From UBA11986 sp031402435 (GTDB lineage: Bacteria > Bacteroidota > Ignavibacteria > UBA10030 > UBA6906): DNA of 64,000 nucleotides. Of the stretch, positions 33,375 through 42,169 are shown piece after piece. Numbering within the stretch: the stretch's first letter is position 1; each line of letters begins with the position of its first letter. A program made the position numbers and the translations under genes. The stretch covers positions 19,739-83,738 of the forward strand of contig JANNSJ010000012.1 in assembly GCA_031402435.1 (NCBI GenBank). Direction: 5' to 3'. The notes beneath the pieces are model-generated. The model ran no database searches and was not told the origin of the DNA. It saw nothing but the letters and a program-made list of their open reading frames with translations.

Positions 33375-34046
33375 ATGAAAGGTATGACAACTCTGGTTCT
33401 CGGATGTGCGATGATGATTGCACAGAGTACGTGGACACAACAGAAGAGTGTCAATATATCCAACAACAAATCGGAGGGCGGGAAGTCTATGGCGGAAACA
33501 ACTCTGGAAAAGGCGACATTTGGCGCTGGATGTTTTTGGTGCACGGAAGCGGTGTTTCAGCAACTCGAGGGTGTTATCACAGCCGAGTCCGGATACTCCG
33601 GTGGAAAAAACGCAAGCCCGACGTATGAACAGGTCTGCTCGGGCACAACCGGACACGCAGAGGTCACGCAGATCACTTACGATCCAGCCACAATCTCATT
33701 CGATGACTTGTTGAAGGCCTTTTGGAAGATGCACGACCCTACGACACTCAACAGGCAGGGAAATGATGAGGGGACACAATATCGCTCGGTGATCTTCTAT
33801 GCCAGTGAGAAGCAAAAACAGCTCGCCGAGAAATACAAGAAGGAACTCGATGCATCCGGCGCATGGAAGAGTCCGATCGTTACAGAGATCAGTCCATTAA
33901 AGGCTTTCTACAAAGCTGAAGACTATCATCAGAATTATTACAACGACAACAGGTACAAACCGTACTGCATGTTCGTCATCGGGCCGAAACTTGAAAAGTT
34001 CGAGAAGGTGTTCAAAAGTAAGTTAAAGAAGGAAGCGACAAAGTAG
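33375..34046 (+). CDS. msrA: Peptide methionine sulfoxide reductase MsrA, exported
   Basis: 223 residues from the ATG at 33375; the frame is open to 33285 but the shorter form starts with a signal-like segment (MKGMTTLVLGCAMMIAQ). The MsrA core begins near residue 47 with FGAGCFWC, where Cys53 is the catalytic cysteine; later landmarks are VGYSGG-type ESGYSGG, GHAEVTQITYDP, FW-x-x-HDPTTLNRQGNDEGTQYRS and AEDYHQNYY. It reduces S-methionine sulfoxide in oxidised proteins. The extension points to export to the envelope, where oxidants arrive first. No MsrB domain is fused or adjacent. Confidence 0.9.
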   Translation: MKGMTTLVLGCAMMIAQSTWTQQKSVNISNNKSEGGKSMAETTLEKATFGAGCFWCTEAVFQQLEGVITAESGYSGGKNASPTYEQVCSGTTGHAEVTQITYDPATISFDDLLKAFWKMHDPTTLNRQGNDEGTQYRSVIFYASEKQKQLAEKYKKELDASGAWKSPIVTEISPLKAFYKAEDYHQNYYNDNRYKPYCMFVIGPKLEKFEKVFKSKLKKEATK

Positions 34047-34214
34047 GGTTCTCCGAGTTTGAATCGAACTCCCCTCTGCCGGGCTCGATGAGATCCATGG
34101 CGTACAAACAACAATTGATGAACCCCCAACTCAATCCCTCAATACGCATGCCTGGATCGTAAAGATGGCACCTGCGGGCGAGAAGTCGGAAGATTGGTCA
34201 TCTCAAATCCATTC

Positions 34215-34245
34215 TTGCATCCACACTTGAGAATTGCTACATTTT
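34215..34245 (+). promoter_or_regulatory. Candidate Bacteroidota-type promoter of DUF4956 gene
   Basis: TTG (34215-34217), 20-base spacer, TACATTTT (34238-34245), seven of eight to TAnnTTTG, about 38 bases before the DUF4956 start. Confidence 0.45.
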
Positions 34246-34282
34246 CACAACACCTTTCACGTATTTCACCACGCTATCACCA

Positions 34283-35395
34283 ATGGCTGACCAGATCTCT
34301 TCCGCAGAACCCGCACATAGCGTTCGCACCTGGAAAATCGGTGTTTATTTTATCCTTGTCGCACTGTTCGCAGCGTTGAACATCGAACTGTTTCGCGAGC
34401 TTGCACGAACATCGTACCTCGAGGGCTTCACCAAAGTCAGTGACTTGCTTTCCTCTGCGTTTGATGTTGAAAAACGCTGGGATGACATTATCGTAACTCT
34501 CTTCTCTCTCATGATGGCGTTCATCCTCACCGTTCCTGTGGGCTGGACATACATTCTCACAAAAGAGGAAGAGGGCATCGATCCCTCTCTTGCGCAAACA
34601 TTGGTCGTGCTTGGTCTTGTTGTGTGTGGCGTGATGATGTTGTTGCAGGATAACCTCGCCCGCGCCTTTGGACTGGTCGGCGTTGTGGCAGCTGTACGGT
34701 ACAGGAATACGCTGCGCGATGCAAAAGATGCGGTGTACGTCTTTCTTGCAATCGGTGTCGGGATGGGATGCGGTTTTCGTTCATACCATGTTGCCATGCT
34801 CCTTTCGATGACGGTCTGTGGTGTGTTCCTGCTCCTCTGGAAATTCAGAATCGGCAGAATTGAGCAGGCGACCGGATTGATAAGGCCTTTCTTACCTTCC
34901 GGGGCAGACAAAGACGGAAAGAAAAAGAAAAAAGAATCCAGCGTATCATCCGGCGCACTGGAAATCATGTCTGCCGAAGTACGGGAGAGAGTGCTAAAGG
35001 AGTTTGAACTGCAGTCGCGTCTCTCCCACCTGGCAACACTGCTTGAGGATAAAGAGAAGGGGATCAAACGCCCCAATGCTGCACTCATTATTCACGCAAC
35101 ACATCCTGCTGAGGCCCAACAGTGCATCCATCCGGTATTGGACGAAAGTGGAGCCTGGCATCTGGCAAACATTACTTCATCAAATAGCGCAGCGACATTT
35201 GAGTATCTGGGACGAATTGCCAAGAAGGAGCCTCTGCTGCCATCATCGCTCATAGAAAAAATCCAGACCCAATGCCAGCCATATATCGCCGCCATCGAGT
35301 TTAGGTCTCTCAAAGGGATGAAGAAACTCGAACCTGAGTCAACATCAAAGCGCGAGGCAGACCCAATCGATCCACAACAATCACATGAGTCATGA
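34283..35395 (+). CDS. DUF4956-family membrane protein
   Basis: 370 residues. Five or so helices in the first 190 residues contain the DUF4956 core (about 124-164): NLARAFGLVG, then VRYRNTLRDAKDAVYVFLAIGVGMGCG, with arginines 139 and 141 and the acidic-basic RDAKDA turn. The family is often encoded next to VTC-like polyphosphate polymerase or CotH proteins in other genomes, but neither is present here. The last 170 residues are soluble and charged (a lysine-rich stretch KDGKKKKKES, then a mixed alpha/beta region), an extension beyond the usual DUF4956 unit. Its stop overlaps the next gene by four bases. Function unknown. Confidence 0.75.
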   Translation: MADQISSAEPAHSVRTWKIGVYFILVALFAALNIELFRELARTSYLEGFTKVSDLLSSAFDVEKRWDDIIVTLFSLMMAFILTVPVGWTYILTKEEEGIDPSLAQTLVVLGLVVCGVMMLLQDNLARAFGLVGVVAAVRYRNTLRDAKDAVYVFLAIGVGMGCGFRSYHVAMLLSMTVCGVFLLLWKFRIGRIEQATGLIRPFLPSGADKDGKKKKKESSVSSGALEIMSAEVRERVLKEFELQSRLSHLATLLEDKEKGIKRPNAALIIHATHPAEAQQCIHPVLDESGAWHLANITSSNSAATFEYLGRIAKKEPLLPSSLIEKIQTQCQPYIAAIEFRSLKGMKKLEPESTSKREADPIDPQQSHES

Positions 35396-35811
35396 CCGAA
35401 GAAACCTCCTCGTCACCCCTTACAGCACTCACGGGTACAATCAAGAACGTCGGTGTGGCCGGCGGCGACCTGCAGACTCGCGCCTTTTCTGCCTTCGGAC
35501 TGTCCGTACTTATCGTGATGATTGTTCCTGCCGCCGGTGTTTCGTTCAGCACGTTCAAGATCACGACACTTATCGGCGCGGAAATCGGTGCGGTCTTTCT
35601 TATGCTTGGACTTTTTTTCTCCAGGAAAACACACTTCGCCGGATTTATTCTCATCCCGATTCCACTGCTTATGTTGTGGCTGGCTGGCATCGGACAACCG
35701 TGGCTGGCGATCGTTGTGGGACTTGCCTTTCTTGGGGGAGATCTTCTGAATCTCTTTACGCGTCGGTGCCTCATCAACAAGCTGCTCGGCATCAATTCGT
35801 GTTGTCGGTAG
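35392..35811 (+). CDS. Small four-helix membrane protein, unknown
   Basis: 139 residues with no family I recognise. After a polar N-terminus (1-30) come hydrophobic stretches at about 32-50, 57-76, 81-95 and 97-113, ending in a basic, cysteine-containing tail (RRCLINKLLGINSCCR). Its ATG overlaps the DUF4956 stop as ATGA, so the two are almost certainly translated together and may form a membrane complex. Strong length and hydrophobic periodicity support a real gene. Confidence 0.65.
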   Translation: MTEETSSSPLTALTGTIKNVGVAGGDLQTRAFSAFGLSVLIVMIVPAAGVSFSTFKITTLIGAEIGAVFLMLGLFFSRKTHFAGFILIPIPLLMLWLAGIGQPWLAIVVGLAFLGGDLLNLFTRRCLINKLLGINSCCR

Positions 35812-35914
35812 TTCGCTTCTCCGTCACCGATGATGGATTCTTACCATCCGCACCCGGATGCCTCTTCTCCGATCCAGAACAATAGCATGTACCATTTAAC
35901 TCCTGGAGTTTCGA

Positions 35915-38900
35915 ATGAGTCTCTTGTCTCTACGCAGTATCGTGCTTGTAATGATTCTTTCTGCATGTCTCACCACAGAATTCTGCGCGCAGACATCGCC
36001 TGCTGAAGGGATCCGAAAGAACACGCCAACGGTACACGCGCTGATAAACGCACGGATTGTCCAGGCTCCCGGAAAGGTGATTGAACATGGTACGCTCGTT
36101 ATTCGCAGCGGGGTAATACAAGCCGTGGACCGGAATGCCGTCATCCCGCAGGATGCCCGCGTATGGGATATGAAAGGATTGACGATGTATCCCGGGTTGA
36201 TTGACTCCTACTCCGATTATGGAGTACCGAAACTTTCGCAACCAACGCCGGGGCAAACCGAAAGCCTGCCCCAGAGACCCCCCGAACAGCGCGGAGCGTC
36301 GTACTGGAACAAGGGTGTCCTGGCTAATCAAAGCGCCGCGGAACTCTTCATGCCTGATGCCAAAGCGGCTGAGAAACTTCGGAGCCAAGGTGTCACCTCC
36401 GCGTTTATCGTGCCGACGCGAGGGCTCTTCAAGGGAACGAGCGCAGTGGTCAACGTTGGAGATGGGAAACCAAATGAACTCATCGTGCGAGCGAACGTTG
36501 CACACCATATCCTTCTCGGCGTTCCCCAGGGGGGCGATGACTACCCCGGCTCTCTCATGGGTGCCATCGCGATGATCCGTCAGGTACTGTATGATGCAGA
36601 TTGGTACCAGAAGGCTCAGGATGCATACACAAAGAATCTATCTCTCACGCGCCCCGAAACAAACGATGCTCTTGCTGCACTGAAGGGCGTTGTCAATAAG
36701 AAGACACCCGTCGTGATTGAAGCTCGCGATGAATTGGATGTGTTGCGGGCGCAGAAGATCGCCCAGGAATTCTCGCTCGATGTTATCATCCGTGGCAACG
36801 GTAATGAATACAAACGTCTTGATGCCGTGAAGGGAACGCAACGCCACATCATTCTTCCCGTCAATTTCCCGGAAGCACCGACCGTCCATTCGCCCGAAGA
36901 TGCCCTGCAGATCTCGTTGGTACAACTGCGGCACTGGGATGAAGCACCTGAAAACCCGAAGCGATTACAGGAGGCGGGAGTCCCGTTTGCGTTTACATCA
37001 ACGACACTCAAAGATCCGGGAACGTTTCTTGCTCATGTGCGTACAGCCGTCGAGCGCGGACTTTCCGCGGACGCCGCACTCGCTGCACTCACAATAACTC
37101 CGGCCCGGCTCTTCGGCGTTGAACAACAGCTTGGCACCCTCGAACCCGGCAAGCTTGCCAACTTCATCATCACCGAGGGCGATCTGTTTGCCGAGAAAAC
37201 GGTGATCCGCGAGTCCTGGATCGACGGTAGGCGCTACGAAGTAAAACCGGTTCCCGACAATGACCCTCGTGGCAAGTGGGATATGAAGTTCACAGGCCTC
37301 TCACCCACCGATACGGTAACCCTCAACATCACGGGAGAGGTTGACGCTCTGCAGGGGAGTGTACGAAAGAAAAAAGATGTAAAACTCACGGCCGTTTCTT
37401 TTTCAGCATCGCGGTTGTCTGTTTCTTTCTCCGGTGATTCCATCGGCTATGCCGGTGTTGTGAGAATGACTGCGATAGCCAATCCAACGATAATGAATGG
37501 CAACGGTGAATGGCCGGATGGAAAGCCCTTTGTCTGGACCGCAACGCGCTCAGGGCCATATATTCCGGAACCGGACACGACAAAGAAGAGAGAGAGGGTT
37601 GTCGCATCATTCCCTCCCGTGTACCCGCATGGAGAGTTTGGCAGAGCCAAAATTCCTGATCAGCCCACAACGGTGTTCGTGAAAGGGGCCACACTCTGGA
37701 CATGTGGCCCACAGGGTCGGATTGAGAATGCCGACATACTCATGCAGAAAGGCAAGATTGTCAAGATTGGGAAGAACCTTGATACGCCGTCCGACGCAAC
37801 TGTGATTGATGGAGGCGGAAAACATGTGACACCTGGAATCATCGACGCGCATTCACACACCGCGGGAACCGGCGGGTTGAATGAGGCGGGCCAGGCAATC
37901 AGCGCGGAAGCGCGTGTGGGCGACGTGATCGATTGCGATGACATCGACATCTACCGCGAACTCGCCGGAGGAACAACGACAATCCATGTACTGCACGGTT
38001 CAGCAAACCCGATTGGCGGTCAGTCACAATTAATCAAATTACGATGGGGAATGTTGCCCGAGGAATTGAAGTTTGAAGGCGCCCCCCCGACAATCAAGTT
38101 TGCCCTTGGCGAGAATGTGAAGCAGTCCAATTGGGGCGATAACTACACTACACGTTATCCGCAAACCCGCATGGGTGTTGAGCAAATCATGCGTGACGAG
38201 TTCACGGCAGCCCTCGATTACGAGAAAGCTTCGCAACGCTGGGAAAAGGAGAAGGCGGGCATTCCTCCTCACCGCGATCTTGAACTGGATGCAATTCTCG
38301 AAATCATTCACGGCAAACGATTCATCCACTGCCATTCGTACCGGCAGGATGAAATCCTCGCGATGATGAGGGTGGCCGAAGATTTCGGCTTCAGAATCAA
38401 AGTGTTCCAGCATATTCTCGAAGGTTACAAGGTTGCCGACGTGATGGCAAAGCACGGTGCTGGAGGATCATCGTTCACCGATTGGTGGGCGTACAAGCTT
38501 GAGGTCTATGATGCCATTCCGTACAACGGTGTGTTGATGCATGACCAGGGCGTGTTGGTGTCCTTCAATTCCGATAGTGATGAACTTGCGCGCAGACTGA
38601 ATCTTGAGGCGGCAAAGGCGGTGAAGTACGGCGGACTTTCAGAAGAAGAAGCGTTGAAGTTCGTGACCATCAATCCGGCCAAACAATTCATGGTAGACGG
38701 CAAGGTTGGTTCACTTGAACCCGGAAAGGATGCAGACTTCGTAGTGTGGAGCGGAAACCCGCTCTCGACATATTCGATGTGCGAGCAGACATGGCTCGAC
38801 GGCAGAAAGTATTTTGACCGCCAGGAAGACCGCCAACTGTACGAAGAAGCACAACGACAGCGCGCGGTGCTGATTCAGAAAGCCCTCACAACAAAAAAGA

Positions 38901-38992
38901 GCGGAACGGGAGCCGAAGTTCCACCGAAGCCTCCAAAGAAAGGAGACGATATTGATCATCCACGAAGTCTTATCGGCGAAGGGGGACAATAA
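35915..38992 (+). CDS. Secreted double amidohydrolase-fold protein
   Basis: 1025 residues with a signal peptide (about 1-25, ending near FCAQ). Two amidohydrolase-fold units are joined. The first (about 40-430) begins LINARIVQAPGKVIEHGTLVI and reaches the metal site as PGLIDSYSDYG, where the usual H-x-H is replaced. The second (about 585-985) begins FVKGATLWTCGPQGRIENADIL and keeps PGIIDAHSHT with its two histidines, a later HCHSYRQDE and FNSDSDE near the fourth ligand. So one half should be a metal hydrolase and the other a structural relic. Likely substrates are cyclic amides or peptides, unproven. The next gene encodes a third such unit one base downstream. Confidence 0.82.
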   Translation: MSLLSLRSIVLVMILSACLTTEFCAQTSPAEGIRKNTPTVHALINARIVQAPGKVIEHGTLVIRSGVIQAVDRNAVIPQDARVWDMKGLTMYPGLIDSYSDYGVPKLSQPTPGQTESLPQRPPEQRGASYWNKGVLANQSAAELFMPDAKAAEKLRSQGVTSAFIVPTRGLFKGTSAVVNVGDGKPNELIVRANVAHHILLGVPQGGDDYPGSLMGAIAMIRQVLYDADWYQKAQDAYTKNLSLTRPETNDALAALKGVVNKKTPVVIEARDELDVLRAQKIAQEFSLDVIIRGNGNEYKRLDAVKGTQRHIILPVNFPEAPTVHSPEDALQISLVQLRHWDEAPENPKRLQEAGVPFAFTSTTLKDPGTFLAHVRTAVERGLSADAALAALTITPARLFGVEQQLGTLEPGKLANFIITEGDLFAEKTVIRESWIDGRRYEVKPVPDNDPRGKWDMKFTGLSPTDTVTLNITGEVDALQGSVRKKKDVKLTAVSFSASRLSVSFSGDSIGYAGVVRMTAIANPTIMNGNGEWPDGKPFVWTATRSGPYIPEPDTTKKRERVVASFPPVYPHGEFGRAKIPDQPTTVFVKGATLWTCGPQGRIENADILMQKGKIVKIGKNLDTPSDATVIDGGGKHVTPGIIDAHSHTAGTGGLNEAGQAISAEARVGDVIDCDDIDIYRELAGGTTTIHVLHGSANPIGGQSQLIKLRWGMLPEELKFEGAPPTIKFALGENVKQSNWGDNYTTRYPQTRMGVEQIMRDEFTAALDYEKASQRWEKEKAGIPPHRDLELDAILEIIHGKRFIHCHSYRQDEILAMMRVAEDFGFRIKVFQHILEGYKVADVMAKHGAGGSSFTDWWAYKLEVYDAIPYNGVLMHDQGVLVSFNSDSDELARRLNLEAAKAVKYGGLSEEEALKFVTINPAKQFMVDGKVGSLEPGKDADFVVWSGNPLSTYSMCEQTWLDGRKYFDRQEDRQLYEEAQRQRAVLIQKALTTKKSGTGAEVPPKPPKKGDDIDHPRSLIGEGGQ

Positions 38993-38993
38993 C

Positions 38994-40313
38994 ATGAAAA
39001 GTAGGAAGTGGTCATTGGCCATTGGTATCTCCATCAGTCTCCTCACTAGCACACTTCTATTCGGATCAGGTCAGATCCCCGCAAAAAAACAGGGGAAGCC
39101 CATTGCCATTGTTGGGGCAACCATCCATCCCGTAACCGGACCGAACATCGAAGCTGGAACAATTGTATTCGATAACGGAAAGATTGTTGCCCTTGGAGCG
39201 AACGTCCAAATTCCGGCAGGTGCAGAAGTTGTTGATGCGAAAGGGAAGCATGTCTACCCCGGACTCATCAGCTCGGATACGTACATCGGTCTCACGGAGA
39301 TCGGCGCGGTGCGTGCATCGAATGACAGAAACGAAACCGGTCGGATCAACCCTAATGTGAAAGCCGAAGTTGCGTTCAATCCTGAGTCCGAGCTCATTCC
39401 TGTTACGCGGGCGAATGGCATCACGATGATCGTAACGTCGCCAGCCGGTGGGCTTATCTCAGGTACCTCGGCCATGATGATGATGGATGGATGGACGTGG
39501 GAAGATATGACATTCAAAACGCCGACAGCCATGCTTGTTAATTGGCCGGGAATGTATGTTGCAAAGGGAGAGCGGGAGGAAGAGCGAAGAAAGAGCCGCG
39601 ACGCTTCTCTCAAAGAAATTGACGACGCATTCAACGATGCCCGCGCCTACATGACGGCGAAAAAAGCGGAACAGCAAAAGGGAATCCCATACCACAACAT
39701 CGACGTGCGTTGGGAAGCGATGATACCGGTTCTTGAGGGCAACGTTCCGGTCATGGTACGGGCTAACGATGTTCAAGAAATCCAGGCCGCGGTCGCATGG
39801 GCTGCCGGGGAAAAGCTTCGGATTATAATTCTCGGCGGCCAGGACTCCTGGCGTGTCACCGATCTTCTCAAAAAGAATAACGTGGCAGTGATTGTCGGCG
39901 GTATCTACAGTCTTCCGGGACATCGTTTCGACGAATATGACTCCCCGTTTACCTTGCCTGCAAAGCTTCATCAAGCGGGTATCCCGTTTGCTATTGCCAG
40001 CGCGGACGATGCAGCCCATGAGCGCAGCCTCCCGTACCACGCTGGATATGCCGCAGCATATGGATTGCCCAAGGACGAAGCACTCAAAGCCATCACACTC
40101 TACCCCGCACAAATCTTTGGCGTGGCTGACCGCGTTGGCTCTCTTGAAGTCGGCAAAGATGCAACGCTCATCATTACCACTGGCGATCCACTTGAGATCG
40201 TCAGTAACGTGACGATGGAATTCATTCAGGGAAGGAAGATTGACCTCACAAGCAGGCATACGATGTTGTATGAGAAATATAAGGAAAAGTACCGGCGTAT
40301 GAAGGGCATGTGA
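38994..40313 (+). CDS. Secreted amidohydrolase-like protein lacking metal ligands
   Basis: 439 residues from the ATG at 38994, one base after the previous stop; a longer frame to 38952 overlaps that gene. A signal peptide (about 1-24) is followed by an amidohydrolase-fold domain: IAIVGATIHPVTGPNIEAGTIV, then YPGLISSDTYIGLTE where the H-x-H metal ligands should be, a strand EGNVPVMVRANDVQEI where family members read H-A-H-x-x-x-D, and a C-terminal SLEVGKDATLIITTGDP. It is therefore probably not a metal hydrolase itself. It resembles the degenerate half of its upstream neighbour and may be a partner subunit. It overlaps the esterase gene by four bases. Confidence 0.78.
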   Translation: MKSRKWSLAIGISISLLTSTLLFGSGQIPAKKQGKPIAIVGATIHPVTGPNIEAGTIVFDNGKIVALGANVQIPAGAEVVDAKGKHVYPGLISSDTYIGLTEIGAVRASNDRNETGRINPNVKAEVAFNPESELIPVTRANGITMIVTSPAGGLISGTSAMMMMDGWTWEDMTFKTPTAMLVNWPGMYVAKGEREEERRKSRDASLKEIDDAFNDARAYMTAKKAEQQKGIPYHNIDVRWEAMIPVLEGNVPVMVRANDVQEIQAAVAWAAGEKLRIIILGGQDSWRVTDLLKKNNVAVIVGGIYSLPGHRFDEYDSPFTLPAKLHQAGIPFAIASADDAAHERSLPYHAGYAAAYGLPKDEALKAITLYPAQIFGVADRVGSLEVGKDATLIITTGDPLEIVSNVTMEFIQGRKIDLTSRHTMLYEKYKEKYRRMKGM

Positions 40314-40978
40314 TCTTGAAAACAATCGAGTCATCCTTGTTTCATATTATCGCTCCACCGCGCAATGAAACGTCACCCGTCCATCCAACTCTCATCCTTC
40401 TCCATGGCCGCGGCGCAGATGAAGAAGACCTGCTCGGACTTGCCTCCTATCTTGATGAACGTTTTTTGATCCTCACTGTGCGTGCACCTTTCCCCTTTAC
40501 CTTCGGCGGTGGATACACCTGGTACGATGTCGGTGAAGTCGGTACCCCTGAGCCGGCGATGTTCAAAGCCAGCTACGACAAGCTTTCGCAATACGTGAAC
40601 GATGCTTTGCTGCACTACCCCATTGATAAGAAGCAGGTCTATCTTCTCGGTTTCAGCATGGGAACTGTCATGTCCTATGCAATGGCACTGACAAAGCCAA
40701 TGCTATTCCGCGGTGTCGTTGCAAACAGCGGTTACATAGCTGAAGGAACACACCTTGAATATCTCTGGAACAAGCTCAACGGCATGGAATTCTTTGTCAC
40801 GCATGGAACTCAGGACCCCGTTATCCCGGTTACATTTGCACGAAGAGCCAAGGAGCTATTGGAGACAGCACATGCGCGTTTTGAATACAAGGAGTATCCC
40901 ATGGCTCATCAGATCAGCGATGAGAGTCTCCGTGATGTTTCCTCCTGGCTCACCCAACGTCTTGATGCCACTCCGTAA
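40310..40978 (+). CDS. Carboxylesterase/phospholipase-like alpha/beta hydrolase
   Basis: 222 residues beginning at a GTG (40310) that overlaps the upstream stop as GTGA. It has the alpha/beta-hydrolase fold of the short carboxylesterase (YpfH/lysophospholipase-like) family: LILLHGRGADEEDL for the oxyanion loop, nucleophile Ser116 in GFSMG, Asp169 in HGTQDPVIP and His200 in MAHQIS. There is no signal peptide, so it is cytoplasmic unless a different start is used. Substrates are likely short-chain esters or lysolipids. Co-transcribed with the amidohydrolase genes. Confidence 0.85.
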   Translation: MILKTIESSLFHIIAPPRNETSPVHPTLILLHGRGADEEDLLGLASYLDERFLILTVRAPFPFTFGGGYTWYDVGEVGTPEPAMFKASYDKLSQYVNDALLHYPIDKKQVYLLGFSMGTVMSYAMALTKPMLFRGVVANSGYIAEGTHLEYLWNKLNGMEFFVTHGTQDPVIPVTFARRAKELLETAHARFEYKEYPMAHQISDESLRDVSSWLTQRLDATP

Positions 40979-40989
40979 AGGATTGCTCT

Positions 40990-41967
40990 GTGCACCACGA
41001 ATTTTTGGATTTCATTCTTTTCACCGGGCTGATCATCGTCCTGCTACTGGTTGACCTTGTTTTCCTTCAACGCAGGGCTCACACCATCGGCATGAAGGAA
41101 GCCGGGATGTTGAGCGCGATGTGGGTCGCTCTCGCACTGGCGTTCAATGTGTTCATCTACTTCATGTACGAACATCAATGGCTTGGAGCCGGCCAATCGG
41201 AAGCCCGCATGCTATCGGGAGGCACGGCCGCTCTCCAGTTCCTGGCCGGGTACCTCGTTGAAGAATCGCTTTCCGTTGATAATATCTTCGTCTTTGTGCT
41301 GATCTTCTCATACTTCGGTGTGCCGGCAAAGTACCAGCACAAGGTACTCTTCTGGGGAATACTCGGCGCCATTATCATGCGCTTCACATTCATTGTTGCC
41401 GGCTCCGTCTTGATTGCCAGGTTCGAATGGATACTGTACATCTTCGGCGCCATCCTCGTCGTTAGTGGATGGAAGATGATGATGCAGAAGGAAATCGAGG
41501 TTCACCCTGAGAGCAATGTTGTTATCCGGCTGATAAAAAAAATTTTCCCTGTGACTCATAGCTTTGATCCGCCGAAGTTTTTCGTGCGGAAGGATGGCAA
41601 GCTCTGGGTAACACCACTATTCATTGTCCTGGTCACCGTCGAGACAACCGATGTGGTGTTTGCCGTCGACTCCATCCCAGCAGTCTTTGGCATCACGCGA
41701 GACCCCTTCATCGTGTACTCATCCAACATGTTTGCCATCCTCGGTCTCCGTTCAATTTACTTTGTGCTTGCCGGCGCCATGAAATCATTCTATTATCTCA
41801 AGCACGGGCTCTCCGGCATTCTCATCTTCATCGGCGTAAAAATGCTCATGGCGGATTTGCTGCACGTCCCTATCCTCGCATCGTTGGGAGTCATTGGTGG
41901 AATTTTGACGATATCGGTCTGGATGTCCATCGCTCGCAACCGACGACACGCCCGGAAAAAAGGATAG
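40990..41967 (+). CDS. TerC/Alx-family membrane protein
   Basis: 325 residues starting at a GTG eleven bases after the esterase. About nine hydrophobic segments; the family motif ESLSVDNIFVF (92-102) and its second copy TVETTDVVFAVDSIPAVFGIT are both present, with conserved aspartates in the membrane thought to bind metal. TerC/Alx proteins export manganese or help load metals onto exported proteins; some confer tellurite resistance. No manganese riboswitch (yybP-ykoY) was recognised upstream, as the gene is inside an operon. Length is typical. Confidence 0.88.
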   Translation: MHHEFLDFILFTGLIIVLLLVDLVFLQRRAHTIGMKEAGMLSAMWVALALAFNVFIYFMYEHQWLGAGQSEARMLSGGTAALQFLAGYLVEESLSVDNIFVFVLIFSYFGVPAKYQHKVLFWGILGAIIMRFTFIVAGSVLIARFEWILYIFGAILVVSGWKMMMQKEIEVHPESNVVIRLIKKIFPVTHSFDPPKFFVRKDGKLWVTPLFIVLVTVETTDVVFAVDSIPAVFGITRDPFIVYSSNMFAILGLRSIYFVLAGAMKSFYYLKHGLSGILIFIGVKMLMADLLHVPILASLGVIGGILTISVWMSIARNRRHARKKG

Positions 41968-41977
41968 TCAAACACGC

Positions 41978-42079
41978 GTGCTCAAGTTTCATGTGGACGA
42001 CCAGAGACGGTCGTCCCACTTCAACGATTCAAGCGGTAGGTCAAGCTCCCCTGCCTGACCGAGAGACAAACTTGAGCAC
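41978..42079. repeat. Nested inverted-repeat element, about 100 bases
   Basis: A perfect 12-bp outer pair (41978-41989 with 42068-42079) encloses a strong hairpin (41993-42002 with 42009-42019, one bulged C) and a weaker one (42039-42043 with 42056-42060). No T-run follows, and it is not a tRNA. It could be a small mobile repeat, an RNA structure or an attenuator between terC and the M48 gene. Confidence 0.55.
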
Positions 42080-42169
42080 TACCCTTCTCCTCAAATCCTT
42101 GCTTCTCACACCCGATTTGTTTACAATTATCAAACCACAGTGTACTAACCATGAAAAACTGATGGCGTC

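Noticed and set aside
34047..34130. tRNA-like segment on the minus strand (GGAGTTCGATTC near a GAACCC end)
   Set aside because: A T-loop-like string and a GGGTTC/GAACCC pair about 80 bases apart are present, but the T-arm does not pair correctly and no D-arm or anticodon stem forms. At best a remnant.
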